From Polyodon spathula (lineage: Eukaryota; Chordata; Actinopteri; Acipenseriformes; Polyodontidae): a stretch of DNA of 64,000 nucleotides. The DNA lies in NCBI RefSeq assembly GCF_017654505.1, contig NC_054549.1, positions 25,566,147-25,630,146 of the forward strand. The letters are read 5' to 3'. The notes under the pieces are model-generated. The model was not told the DNA's origin and did no database searches. It saw nothing but the letters and a program-made list of their open reading frames with translations. Position numbers and translations under genes: made by a program. This document shows, piece after piece, positions 1 through 11,640 of the stretch; within the stretch, counting starts at the first letter, position 1, and every line of letters begins with the position of its first letter.

Positions 1-714
1 GGCTATTAAGAGTCAATTCCTTTTGTGGTTATGAATCCGCTAAAAAAGTTGGCTTGTGTACATCTCCTTCAATGCCGGTAGCACTAAATGAAAGTTTACC
101 TGAATTCCAATTGAAATGATGTTTAATTCAATAACTCGACATTGTGAAGAATTCTGTGACGGTATTTACAGCAATCTAAAGTAAAATGAATGTTCCTGTA
201 AAAATTTTGAATAACTAAAGTGTTTCTCTTTGAAGAGGATGTGATGACCCAAATCCAATGCATATTAAAACTATATTCCCTCATGCTTGCCTCACATGCA
301 GCCATAATGGAACCCTTTCTAAACTGCCTAGTAACCAAGTTGCTGTTGTTGCCGGGTGAACTTTACCATGTGATTTGGGTGGTGGGAATTATAAATTTGA
401 AGGAATAAAATCAAGGGACAATCTTTATTTTAAATATACCAAGACAAGTCCTATGCACTTAAAATAGATTTCAAAGATATAGGATGTGTTTAAAGTCTGC
501 TGGGAATATACTCTGTCACAAGCACTCAGTTTAACTAGGAAAGTATTACTGAATTCAGAAAAGTGAATGAACAGTCAAAGGAAACTGCCAATAAGTGCAA
601 ACATAAAAAATGCTGTGAGTTCAGTAAAACAAAAAATAAAAATAAATACAATGCTACCTTGTCTTCCACATACAAATATAATGATTACTATAGCCCTTAT
701 ACAGTTAAGTATAG

Positions 715-720
<6 letters not shown>
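1..720. other. No gene recognised
   Basis: I see no exon, RNA gene or recognisable transposon. The short open frames lack family motifs. Confidence 0.5.

Positions 721-807
<87 letters not shown>
721..807. repeat. (TA)n microsatellite
   Basis: An uninterrupted TA dinucleotide run of about 87 bp. The tyrosine-isoleucine open frames it creates on both strands are artefacts of the repeat. Confidence 0.98.
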
Positions 808-809
<2 letters not shown>

Positions 810-3800
810 TGAGGAGTGCCACACTGCAGGCTTCCTTTTATGTAACTCCAGGGTTTCCAACTGGCCACACTGATATACAGTGCTAAGACATATTGGAAAC
901 TAAGGGGCCGATATGGTTAACCTTTACCCTGCCAGTATAAGCAACAGCTGGATTTTATTGATGAAATTGACTCTTGCATCCTTGCTTGTATCTACTCCAG
1001 TGGCATGAGCTTCAGGCAGACTGAACTCAGTCCAGCCAGCATGTCTCAAACTCAGCTGTAAAACCAGGAATGTGACTTTTACTGTTTTCCTGTGACCTTT
1101 CAGCAAAAACTAATGGAGCAATAAACACAATAGACCCTGCCCCGGCTGCAAGGGCAGTTTTCTGATGAAGAAAGATGAGTCTTGCTTTGAGCTTGTCCTA
1201 TGATTTCATCACTAGGGCCACTCAGCAGTGCCTGGTGTGTCTTCACCAATGTGTAGGGTTAAATGTAGGTACAACCTATAGGGATGCAGCAGTTTGACCT
1301 CCTGTCTTGTTATTTGAGTAGGTCTAACTAATTCATCCTCCAAGATTAAGGGGTTTTACACATCTATGCCCCAAAGAGATTTTTAATGTCACATTTCATT
1401 TGTTTTTAAGTTATGTAATTTTTACTGAGTAAATGTTATTTTTTGTATTTTAAGTACATTTAGGTGTGTGCATCTCTCTTATTTTCAGCATCAATATGAA
1501 GGAATGCACCATCCATTATGTTAGTGGTACTGAAGCTGAAAGATACAACAGTTTGTCGGACATTTGTACTCCAACGGTGACTTTTTGGCAACAAGAGGAA
1601 AGCAGTACAAATATGTTAAAATAACTTAAATCAATGGGGCTCAAACTTTTTCAAAAGAATCAATTTGATTTCAAAAACATATTAATATACATTAACTTAT
1701 ATATAATGTTTTTGCAAGGCCAACTCCACTATAAATTAATCTGTTTAAGCATATATTCAATGCACGGAAGGACCTTTTATGAACAAACCGTTAATGCCTG
1801 GAATATATTCTTAGAGCAAAATATCTAGAATTGAAAAATAGCACAAGAGAAAAAACACGTATGATCTCCCACCATATCACTTTAAATAGGCAGCAAGTCA
1901 AAACATGTTTTCTGTAAAACATTAAATTGGCCTGTAGAAACTTTTAACATACTACAACATGTTGGAACTTGGATAGAACAGACTTGTAGCATTAGGTTGT
2001 CATGGGTACCGTTATCATAATTGTTAACCATTAACACTGAAATATACATCTACAATGAGGCTAATGAAGCTTCCTGATTGGTGGATAAAGGTTCTGAGTA
2101 GCATCAATTACCAAGACTTGTATTATGTAGGCTTTGGGCTAATTTAAAATTGTTTTAATTTCATGTGTGTCTGTCATGTTACAAATATATTCCAAATTCA
2201 TTTACTTTAAATAGTTTTAGTACAGTACTTCTCTTTCACGATTTGATTTTTCTGAGGTTTTGCTTTCCTGGAAAATACAATATATGAGGGCACATCAGCA
2301 AATTAAACTCCAGACTAACATCCAGGAGTTTTCCTTTTAGTTCATTATTCATATTGTAATTGTGTTTACAAGGGAACGCTTCAGGTACATTAGATATTTT
2401 TCCACTCTTGTACTAACAGTGCATAACAATGTAACACATTCTGTAGGCATTTTTTTTTTCACAAAAAATGTATTCCTTCGGAATTGCTTAAACTAATTAA
2501 AGTCTGAAATGCTGAGGGGCATATTTATCTGTTAGTTTACTGAATTAGCTCTCAGTTTGAGTTAAACTGCTTTTAAGGGAATTGTGCTAGAGATGCAAAG
2601 GCCAGCACAGAGCGTGTCTGCATCTGCACTGCAAAGATTGCAGATAACTATACCGTGTATGACACAGGCAGCCTCTATACCCTTGGCATGACTCTTATAT
2701 GGATGTGGTAGAAAGTATTAATGGTAGTTCAAAGCTGTACTGCAAGCACTGGCTTAAGGCACCCAGTGCATTGAAGATGGATTTGTAGAGCATTTAATTG
2801 GTTTTATTTCCTACTAAAATGCCTTTCATTTGGTTCAGTCTGAATGTTTTAATAAAACTGTTTTTATACCTCAGTATGAGCTGGGATTATCTTTGTCCTC
2901 GAGTTCAATAGGTCTGAGGTGTCTGATCCCTGCTCCTATCCATCTAAATAAAGATGACTGGATTTATTTATTTTTTTTTAATGTTGAAAATTAGCCCATT
3001 TTTAAGATGTATGAAGAAATACATTAAAAAAAAAAACAAAAAAAAAACATTTTTACTTAGAAAACATTTGATCATCAGCAAATTTGGCTTTCCAAAAATA
3101 GTGCCTTCTTTTTTTGACACACCAAAGCCATTCTCTAGTGTGTTAGTTATTATAGTTATTTGCACTGCAATTACATGGTAACTACTTAGTAATTACAATG
3201 AATCACCTCTGGTTATAAACTGGGACAGCGTTAACACAGACAAACAAAGGGGGGGAGGGGGGGGGGCTTTCTGATTATCTAATCTGTGGTTGATCTTGTA
3301 TAGTAATTTTAATAAGTGGGTCAATAAAGACAGAACAGTTGCTAGTGCCACAAACCCATAAACGTATGGTGATGCACCTGGCCCATAGTCTCCATTTTTT
3401 GTTTAATTCAGACTATTGTTTGATAGGAGGATAGGAGGAGGTGGAGCCCTGGTTACTGCCCCCAGAATCACACCGAGGGTTAACATTTAAGGTTATATTT
3501 TTGTACACATTTTTCAATGTGTGAGATCAGTCAGGATGTGTATGAGAGAATGAAATAACTTAGCCTATCTGTTGCAATGCTTCAACTTTATTGTGGAGTC
3601 CTGGGTACATTTATTTCCATATTACATTTTTATTACCTCCCTACCCCTACTAAAAGTGGAAAAAAATGATTTTTTGATATAATGTGTTCACTAATAATGT
3701 CAGCTTTATGACATGCATGTTTTATGCTCCTCTGTGTAAAAACATATTGCTGAATGCTCCTCTACAACTGTATCTTACTAAATCTTTCTCTGGAAAGAAC

Positions 3801-4200
3801 ATTATAATACTGATATTCTGTTCCAAATGATCAGATTTAAATTGTACATCTGCACTTAGTGTACTTATGTTTTCATGCAAGTAGAAATTATATTGTATTG
3901 TAATTTAAATTGATTCCTTAATAAACAATATAATGAAGAAAAATGTATAGGGCAGATATTCCTTATTGCACAGGATTTACTTGAGCTTATAACAATGTAC
4001 TGGATCAACTTTTATGGAAAAGGGTATTAGGATAGTCTTTTGTTTAGTCTTTAAGGATAACAAATTATATGTGCAATTATTTATAAATACAGGCCCAAAG
4101 GGTAAGGCATAAACTGTCTCTTTTACCCCACCCATTTTAAAGAATATGCAAAATCACAATACTTAAAAAAATTATAATGCGGCTTCTTGAAAGGCAAGGA
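808..4200. other. AT-rich DNA without recognised genes
   Basis: Only short homopolymer runs stand out: T near 2451, A near 3025-3048, and a G-rich run at 3249-3266. I could not assign any coding motif or transposon ends. Very old repeats or conserved non-coding elements could be present and would not be visible by reading alone. Confidence 0.45.
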
Positions 4201-4440
4201 CAATATATAATATCTTTATTTTAATATCACGTCTTTCATAGTGGACCACCATCACAAAGCGCTTTCCAAAGTAGGCTGTTAACTGTGCATTATATGCAGA
4301 GTCACTTACAACAGAACATTGATTTAACATCTCATCCGCAGGATGGAACATAAGGAGGTTAAGTGACTTGGTCAGGGATCACACAATGAGTCAGTCAGTG
4401 GCAGAGGTGAACCGGTGACTTTCTAGTTAAAGCTTTTCAT
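4201..4440 (-). mobile_element. L2-tailed SINE, family 2, decayed
   Basis: The stretch matches the minus-strand SINE at 35703-36638. Shared blocks are the 3' tail reading TCATAGTGGACCACCATC, the AACATCTCA block, and a GTCACACA(A/G)TGAGTCAGT block. The uninterrupted copy here shows what the other copy looked like before a hAT-like element split it. The tRNA-like head at the high-coordinate end is badly decayed. The tail resembles L2 LINE 3' ends, so retrotransposition by an L2 partner is inferred. Confidence 0.75.
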
Positions 4441-4825
4441 AATCACGCAACAGCCCCTCGCTAAATCGGACATGTTTGTATGACATAAGGAGGTGTAGGG
4501 TTTTAAAAAATACGGTAAAATCGGACACACGTAGATTTATAGTGCTCAATGTATTTTAAATGTATAAATCGTTGTGCTGAAATAACGCAAAATGTTTTGG
4601 GTAGGCTGCACATTACATTATGTAAAAAATATAAATCTGTACATTACATTATACAGTACAGTAGTAAAATCAAATAAATACCTAGCACACTTTCTTTTTA
4701 CATTAGCCTGCAGCTAGGCTACCGTTAACACAAAATAAACCATACTGCTGCATTGTACCCATTGGCGTACAATGAAAATAAAAGATTATTTTAAATCCTA
4801 TAAATCACTTGTTCTTGCTAAAGAC
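4441..4825. other. No gene recognised
   Basis: AT-rich sequence between the SINE and the 36-bp tandem repeat. Nothing was assigned. Confidence 0.5.
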
Positions 4826-4969
4826 GTCAGCTACCTCCTCATGACTGTGTCTTTAACCAGGGTGAGCTACCTCCTCACTACTGTGTGTCTAAACAGGGTG
4901 AGCTGCTTCCTTATGACTGTGTCTCTAACTGGGGTGAGATACCTTCTCATGACTCTGTGTCCAAGTGTT
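4826..4969 (+). repeat. 36-bp tandem repeat, four units
   Basis: Units start at 4826, 4862, 4898 and 4934, exactly 36 bp apart. Each carries the core (C/G)AGCTACCTCCTCATGACT with substitutions. Because 36 is divisible by three, one frame stays open and would encode a 12-residue repeat of the form SYLLMTVSLTRV. There is no sign of selection, splice context or a known family, so a minisatellite is the simplest reading. Confidence 0.85.
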
Positions 4970-6039
4970 TCAGTGACGAAACATGATGTAAGTTTTATAG
5001 GTTTTGAACACTAACACAATGCAGCAATTGGTTCTTTCTGGTTGAGGCAAACTGCATAGAATCACACATGCATAACCGATCTTACTTTTAATGTAGATTG
5101 AATAGTCCTGCATAAACAATAACGAACTGTAATGAAAGTAGCTCTCAGAGGTATTTTAAACATGCTTTCCTCTTTAGCAATGTGAAAACACATTTTAAAA
5201 ATCATTCTTTTTCATTACAAGATTTTTCACCTTCAAAAGGGCTAGAGGGTTCATATCAAGTGAAAGTACTTCAATAGAAATGAATCTGCTCAAAGTACAG
5301 TTCAAGGATTCCAATGACTCTCCGTATGTACTCTGAATAGTTCTTGTAAGCTGCAATAAAACCATAGTGCAGACGTCTGTAGAAAGCAATTTTTTCAGCT
5401 GTTGCTGTATCTAGGTACATAACTGAAAAAATTACCTTTAAAGCCATGCTGAGAGTTTCCTGGCCAGGATAGGCAAATGCTACAATTCCTGAGCTTCTAG
5501 GGCAACAATCTATCTGACCCAAAATGTTTTACATTTAACAAAAACATCATTTTTGACACAAAACTGTAATTTAAAGATGCGATTCCAATGTAAGGGTCCC
5601 TATTATACAAGTTGGGCCTAACCAAGTCCCCAATTTGTGTTGCAACAGGGATTACTGGCAACATTAATGAAAAGGGGATCCAAATTAGCCCATTTTTAAT
5701 ACGCTTTTCTGACATATTTATATAGATGACCCTTTTATTCTTACATGTGACCAGGACAGATATCTTATTTTTTATTCAATGCTTTGTTGCAATTTGTAGC
5801 TCTAGGATTTAATCCCATACCTCTATGGAGACAAATGGTGGTGACTGCTTTCGGAGTGTTTGTATATGTGTGTGTGTGTGTTTAACTGGTCTTCTCCTAT
5901 TTGCAGCAATAATACTTCTTGGTTAGCTATGCAATGTTTATTACACAGTTATTGTAACATAACAGTGTATTAGTAAATGTACACTCACAACTGCTTGTTT
6001 CTTCAACAGTCTTTTATTCCTTGCCATAAAATACAGCTA
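4970..6039. other. No gene recognised
   Basis: Holds a short TG run near 5868-5882. The minus-strand open frames at 5195-5715 carry no motif I know and are probably chance. Confidence 0.45.
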
Positions 6040-7255
6040 TACAGTAACATTTTTCTTCTTTATTTTTAATTTAAAGTGCCTAATTATTTTACCCACATTT
6101 TCCTCCTGTATTTAAAATGTTCATTTACATTCCCTAACAGCAATTTCCCACAGCAGCTCAGACGTGAAGGTCAGTAGGCGTCCTCTGATCCTACGACCAA
6201 ACCAATTTCTGAGCGCCTGTCAGTGAGCTACCAGCTTCTGGCGGACAAAGGCCAGCCCTGCAGGTGTGCGCTTCAGCTCACCAGGTGTCAGTGTTGCCAG
6301 ATGTATGATAATTTTGACCATTTACGATGTGCGCAGATAATGGCCAAAATTTCAGATAATTCAGAAAGGTCCATAGGGTACTCAGATTTGAAATAAATCA
6401 CATTCTATCATTTTTTTCTGTCATTGGGAGCCTAGGAAACAGGAGACGACAATAATTAATCATTTTAATCGCCTCAGTGATTGGCTGTTGCTCCAGAAGG
6501 TTGTCAGTGATTCATTGTTTGTCTTTGTGTTGATTCTCATGGGTGAAGACGCATTTAAACATGTCCATGAGTGTGACTTTGCTTCTAATAGCTGCATGTG
6601 GACATTATTTTCTCCATTATTTTAAGACATATTTGGAAGTTTAAAGGGTGGAATCATGATTACTAAGGAGGACTGAGATTGAGGTGGATTATCCAGGTAC
6701 TCCTGTGAAGAAATGTAAGTATGAGGATGAGTCGACATCGACCATGAAAGCAAAACACAGGCCGCAGACCTCAATGCAATCATAAGGAGTGGGAGATGCA
6801 ACCTTTGCATTACTTTTTTTTAAAATGTATTTTACTTAGGCAATAGTAATATTATTATATAGACACCTGTGAATGCAACATTACAATATTAGTTTTTCAT
6901 ACATAAACTCAAAGTTAACAGCTATTTACAGCAAAATGATCCTATTAAGGACGAAAAAACATCACGTTTGCGTGTTCTTAAATTTTTGGTATGTATGATA
7001 ATCTTTCATGAAATACAATACTTTTGAGGCTTCGGTACGATATTTTCATTTTTCTGCACAGTACTGCCAAGAGCCTGACCAGTAGAAGCAGGTGTAGTGC
7101 AATAACAAACAGTCCTTGGTGGTTTTTCCTTTCTAAGCCCTGGGACCGCCAGAGCTAATATGATGGTCCATCTGGAATTCCCAGTGAGACTAGAGACTTC
7201 ACACCCTCAGGATGTTAGAACTAGCAGAGTTGTTATCTGCAACACGTGGAAATAC
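6040..7255 (-). mobile_element. tRNA-headed SINE, family 1, split by an insertion
   Basis: The SINE occupies 6040-6288 and resumes at 7067-7255. The first part matches 63590-63795, with shared blocks CCACAGCAGCTCAG, TCAGTGAGCTACC and GGACAAAGGCCA followed by CTCACCAGGTG. The second part matches 63795-63925, with shared blocks CCTGACC, TCTGGAATtCCCAgTGA and a decayed ATGATGTGAACC. Together they give a copy of about 440 bp, matching the copies at 60450-60905 and 63590-64000. The interruption at 6289-7066 is annotated separately. Confidence 0.75.
6289..7066. mobile_element. hAT-like non-autonomous insertion
   Basis: This 778-bp block sits inside an otherwise continuous SINE. It starts CAGTGTTGCCAG and ends CACAGTACTG, an imperfect inverted terminus of the hAT CAGTG type. 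The flanks 6281-6288 (CCAGGTGT) and 7067-7074 (CCAAGAGC) agree at five of eight positions, as expected for an old 8-bp target duplication. No transposase is visible. The insertion itself is well supported by SINE continuity; the hAT assignment is an inference. Confidence 0.55.
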
Positions 7256-7284
7256 AATCTATACTAACTTAAAACAGCATATAT

Positions 7285-7304
7285 TAAAAAAAAAAAAAAA
7301 AAAA
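7285..7304. repeat. Poly(A) run
   Basis: About 20 consecutive adenines. No retroelement body could be tied to it. Confidence 0.9.
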
Positions 7305-7771
7305 AGTTACTATGTTAACAATATCATACAACTACTCACATGGTTCCTTGAGAAAATCATACCAAGACATTGGTAGTCTTTTGGGCAAAATGATTATTTG
7401 TGTTTACCACTAATATTTTAATATTTATTTATTTGTCCTTTTACTTTTTATTTAAATTGTTTGGTTTCTCATAAAACATCAGCATTTATGTGTGGTTTGA
7501 GGTTAATTTTATGGTAAATCAATATGGCATGGTTTGACAGGTCATAGTTAAAGCAGGATCACCACCTAGTTATTCCATCTACCAGCTCCTATAATTTGAG
7601 TTATTTTTCTAAAGATTCATTATACCAGCAGCACGAGACCTTTAACATTAGCATTATTTGTTGGAATGACTGGAACAGGGCTGGGAGCCCTGTGCAGGAG
7701 AAGGGGAGGGCAGGGCCCTGCTCCTATAAAGTGTATTTGTTTTGTATTCTTTCTATCTAATCAATCTATCT
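7305..7771. other. No gene recognised
   Basis: AT-rich sequence with no gene or transposon assigned. Confidence 0.45.
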
Positions 7772-8298
7772 TGTGGGCAGGTAGGTGCACACTGAGAAAA
7801 CAGACAGTGGTTTCCAAAATAAAGCATGTTTTTATTAAAAGTTCACAAGGCATTTAACAAGGCTCACTTTTATACTGAAATACCAGCTAGGTTGGTGAGA
7901 TGTATCCAAAAAGAAAATAAACAGTTCAAACAAAACAAAACCACCAAAATAATGCAGATGTAAACCAACTGGACCGATAACTACGTCCAGTTGGTGAATA
8001 AATAATTCCACCTGGGGTTTGGGGTTTTTCTAGCTGGCTTGGCTTCTTTAGGAAACCCTTCTCCTACCCTTGTTCGGCAGCCCAGTCCTTTGTTAGCCCC
8101 AGCAGTGGACAAGACGTTCCTTGTAGCCCCTGTAGAGAACAGGGAATCGCAGACGCAAATAACCACAGCGTTATCAAACACGGAGCCAGGCATTGGGCTG
8201 TTACAGGCTACAGGTGTGGGCCAATTAAGGCTAATGATAATCTAACAATGATGAAACCATAATTGCCTACCTAACCACACCTGCAGCCTGTTAACCCG
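7772..8298 (-). mobile_element. LTR-like element, minus orientation
   Basis: Read on the minus strand, the block has an inverted repeat (8201-8293), then a TATA-position motif CTGTAACAGCCC. Farther on come an AATAAAA poly(A) signal (near 7822) and a terminus CTACCTGCCCACA at 7772. This is the layout of a U3-R-U5 long terminal repeat. No internal retroelement domain is present, so it is a solo or truncated LTR. The 5' end is not resolved: no clear TG start or target duplication was found, and it runs into the 115-bp repeat that follows. Confidence 0.6.
8201..8293 (-). repeat. U3 inverted repeat
   Basis: Arms 8201-8219 and 8275-8293 pair at 17 of 19 positions. The 55-nt loop holds AATTAAGG, CTAATGATAATC and CATAATTG. 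The structure sits directly upstream, on the minus strand, of a decayed TATA-like motif. Confidence 0.8.
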
Positions 8299-8415
8299 TT
8301 AACTTCTTGACGTTATGTCAGGCATGTATTCTGCCCACCTGTCTATCTGATCGTTACTGGCAACATCTGTGGGCTCGTACCAAGCCTACCATGAATGCCT
8401 CCTGGTGGTGAACTT
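8299..8415 (-). repeat. 115-bp interspersed repeat, copy B
   Basis: The reverse complement aligns almost without gaps to 25000-25112. Shared runs include AAGTTCACCACCAGGAGGC, GGCTTGGTACGAG, ACAGATGTTGCCAGTAA and CATAACGTCAA. By eye about 85-90% of positions agree. No coding role is visible. It probably belongs to an interspersed element I cannot name. Confidence 0.85.
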
Positions 8416-8423
8416 TAAATGAC

Positions 8424-8641
8424 GGTAAAAGCAGTGCATTTAAAAATGTATTGACGGCGTAGCCATGTTTGTTATTGTTTTGACGGTGTAGCCGTATGTT
8501 TTGTTTTTGCCCCATCCACATTAAAAAAAAAAAAAAAAACCTGTGCAGAATGTGGCCTAGGGATTATCAGATAATTGATAGCTAGTTAATTCCTCAGTCA
8601 CTAATATAAAAGCCTGCAGTCCTGCCTGCTCTGTGTGGGTG

Positions 8642-8739
<98 letters not shown>

Positions 8740-8998
8740 AACAAAGAAACACTATAGGATCAGTGAAGGCGATTGCCAAGCCTGAACTGGCTTTTATTTA
8801 TTTTGTGTTTGAGATTTGTTTTTGTTGAATCTTTTATTTGCTCTGTGAGCCAAGTGTTTTTGTTTGTTTAAATATTTTATTTATTTTTATTTAAAATAAA
8901 ACGGTGCAAGCGGTATTTGCACCCTACCTGCAGTAACTGGTGTGCGTTTTACTTCCTGCATCTGGCCTGATATCACCACCCAGTGCATCCCTGTCACA
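8424..8998 (+). mobile_element. LTR-like element, plus orientation
   Basis: A TATA box (AATATAAAAGCC at 8603-8614) is followed by a GA microsatellite, an AATAAAA poly(A) signal near 8895, and a CA-ending terminus CCCTGTCACA at 8998. The flanks 8419-8423 and 8999-9003 both read ATGAC, a possible 5-bp target duplication. The proposed 5' end reads GGTAAAAG rather than TG, so that boundary is uncertain. No internal retroelement coding remains. Confidence 0.6.
8645..8735. repeat. (AG)n microsatellite
   Basis: About 90 bp of uninterrupted AG, located between the TATA box and the poly(A) signal of the surrounding LTR. It probably expanded after insertion. Confidence 0.97.
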
Positions 8999-9003
8999 AT
9001 GAC

Positions 9004-10400
9004 ATTTATTGATGTGGTCCTAGAGGTGAGGATGGATTCCTGGAGGGTTTGGGGGTGGGGGGGGACTACATTAACTATTCGTCTGTAAAAGCTGAATTCA
9101 GCATTAATGCTTTTTAAATAGCTGTACTTTGCCTTTCAGAAATATTATGATTTGGTTTGCGTAAGTGTAATAGAAGGCATTTAATTTAGTGTTGCTTCTG
9201 GCCAGTAGCATACATAGTTAATGCTATTGAAGATGCAGTTTGTGGAAAAGCTACATAAATCAGTCATTCTGATTTGGAATAATAGTATTTTATGTAACAT
9301 ATGAATGGATAAAACCGAATAAGGCTATCCCCACTACTCCAAAAATATAACAGAGATTTCAAGCTGTCCTGGTATTTCAGAACATGTACACAGTTTGGAT
9401 TGCTTTCTGCCTTTTTTCTTTATTTAGTTATTTGTTTTAATATTCAGTTTCCAGTTTTGCTGATGTTCATGGTGTCCAGGTCTTAGTGGTCAAAATTTCT
9501 GTTAGTTTATTTTAAAAAACAATTCTGATGTAAATTTGTGAGTCAATTTGTTTCTTAGCCCGGCGAACTCTTCCAATTAATTGCTTATTAACATGCTTGC
9601 TAGGCTTTACAATGCTAATCTATGCTTTACCTTGCCTTCACTATACTTATAAACTATGCTTTTACTATTTGAAATGTTTAAGGGAGCTGACAGTTTCACA
9701 TAGAATTCAATGTCAGTTCAGTCCATGGTTTTAACTCAGTACAAAGTTAATGTACCCTGAAGAGTACAGCAGAGACCTGTATCTACTGATTCATCAACTA
9801 AACACTGTCAAAGCGATGGGTACACCCACCTCTCATTATATTGCCCCTAGCTATACTGCGGTTTAGGATATATGACAGTCCTGGAGTTGGCTCCCCATTT
9901 TTACAGTCTAACTGAGCATGCCTTAGATGCAATATGCATAGACAATTTCACTTAGAATTACTGTTTGTTTTATTTCATACTGCACATCACAAACACAAAT
10001 ATACAAAACAATTAACAACAAAGCATTAATATTGTACTTTTGTCATATGCACATGCATTGCATAGTAACACAAAGCAAATTAAATATCTACTTGCTGAAG
10101 CTGTTTTTATTTTAGCCATCGAGGTGTTCACTTATCCTTGCACTAGCACTTGCACTAGCAAAAGTCACAGGGCAGTGTCAACAAGCAACAAGCCTCCTAT
10201 GTTGGCAATGGATAGTGGGTTTCTGCATTTGAGAAAGGAGAGGAAGACTCATGAAATGAATTGGAGAGTTTATATTGATGAGAAGCAATTACCCTGTGCA
10301 GTATGAATTAAAACAACTTGCTGCTTATCACATGAAAAATAAGAAAAAATGGGTTACGTAGAGGATTTATATTGGACCCTGACGCCCCCGATAAAATTAA
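9004..10400. other. No gene recognised
   Basis: AT-rich sequence with a G run at 9051-9063. A loose ATGCTTTAC-type repetition at 9590-9665 is too irregular to call. Confidence 0.45.
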
Positions 10401-10422
10401 TGGTTGTACAGCATGTGTTAGC

Positions 10423-10503
10423 CTATTGGCTTTTCTATGGGTCTCTCGCTATATCGCGACCCTCGATATATAGTAGATACCTCAACACCAGTAATATATC
10501 GAG
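10423..10503 (+). promoter_or_regulatory. Possible upstream elements of histone H4
   Basis: An inverted CCAAT box (CTATTGG, 10423-10429) and a TATA-like ATATATAG (10466-10473) lie 140-190 bp before the H4 start codon. A 10-bp inverted repeat, CTCGATATAT at 10462-10471 and its complement at 10494-10503, overlaps the TATA-like site. Histone promoters usually place TATA closer to the ATG, so this may be chance. Confidence 0.2.
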
Positions 10504-10581
10504 TGGGTGATGTATTTGGGCTTGTAACAGAAAAATAACTTGGGGATTGTGGCTGGGAGAGCTCTGTCACTGACCTGATAG

Positions 10582-10923
<342 letters not shown>

Positions 10924-10949
10924 GGATTTTCATCGGCTACATTTAAACA

Positions 10950-11067
10950 CTGCTTGATGAGATTTTGGGATCAATAAGCTACTAACAACCAAACGAGCAA
11001 GATGGGCCGAATGGCCTCCTCTCGTTTGTAAACTTTCTTATGTTCTTATGTTCTTATGTTCTTATGA
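10950..11067 (+). mobile_element. CR1-like LINE 3' tail
   Basis: CTGCTTGATG(A/G)GATT(T/C)TGGG and the following roughly 90 bp match the 3' end of the CR1-like element at 42050-42150. The copy ends in TTCTTATG octamer repeats, the usual CR1-type tail. It is strongly 5'-truncated and carries no coding sequence. It lies immediately after the histone H4 stop codon and would replace the normal histone 3' processing region. Confidence 0.85.
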
Positions 11068-11640
11068 TATGGAGCTCCAGATTGGCTAGGGGGCTTGCCT
11101 TGGGAGGCTGCGCACAGCTCAAAAGGTGTCTGCGACACAACACGAGGCTACAGCACGGCCATAGCCATACAGACGGACGCTGAGCGAAAGCTTGCTGTGT
11201 TTACATCAAGGAGGAGAGTGTCTGCTCCATGGAGAAAACTACTACATGAAACCCTTCCGCTCCAAGATGGTGCTCGTGAAGGCATTGCCAGGCTGAGGCC
11301 GTCAGGAAGAGGTCAGAGTCGGTGGGTGGACTCCACTAGGTTAGTTTAAGGGATTTGATCCCAAACAAGTACTTAAAGATAGCTTTCGTAGTGTAAGTTG
11401 ATACCGGAGCGGGACGTCTCTTTTAGTGAGGCTAGCGCTCACCTTGTGTGACAAACTTTTATTTTTAGCTTTGTTTTGATTTCTTTTCTTTTTTTTGCGG
11501 CGCTAGGATTACCATTGTTGGTGCCCTAGGGACCTGTGTTATTAAATCTGCCACCTGCGCGGCATGTCAACACCCACTGCTCTGTGTCTGATTCAGTAAT
11601 TTTCTGTGATGGACCACTTATGTAACATCACCCTGTTACA
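11068..11640 (+). mobile_element. Possible LTR-like fragment
   Basis: Non-coding sequence with an ATTAAA poly(A)-like signal (about 11540) and a 3' edge reading CACCCTGTTACA. This resembles the end of the LTRs elsewhere in the window. No TATA box, 5' edge or target duplication was found. Its GC content is higher than its surroundings. Confidence 0.3.

Noticed and set aside
563..886. Open frames of repeated Tyr-Ile
   Set aside because: They are translations of the TA microsatellite; the same occurs at 35047-35315, 46748-47023 and 61726-61948.
7767..8348. TATCT at 7767-7771 and 8344-8348 as a target duplication for the minus-strand LTR
   Set aside because: The second TATCT lies inside the 115-bp repeat, which is continuous in its other copy, so the match is probably chance.
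8594..8779. Ser-Leu repeat open frame
   Set aside because: Product of the AG microsatellite on the minus strand.
9590..9665. Minisatellite of ATGCTTTAC type
   Set aside because: Units are too irregular in length and sequence to define a period.
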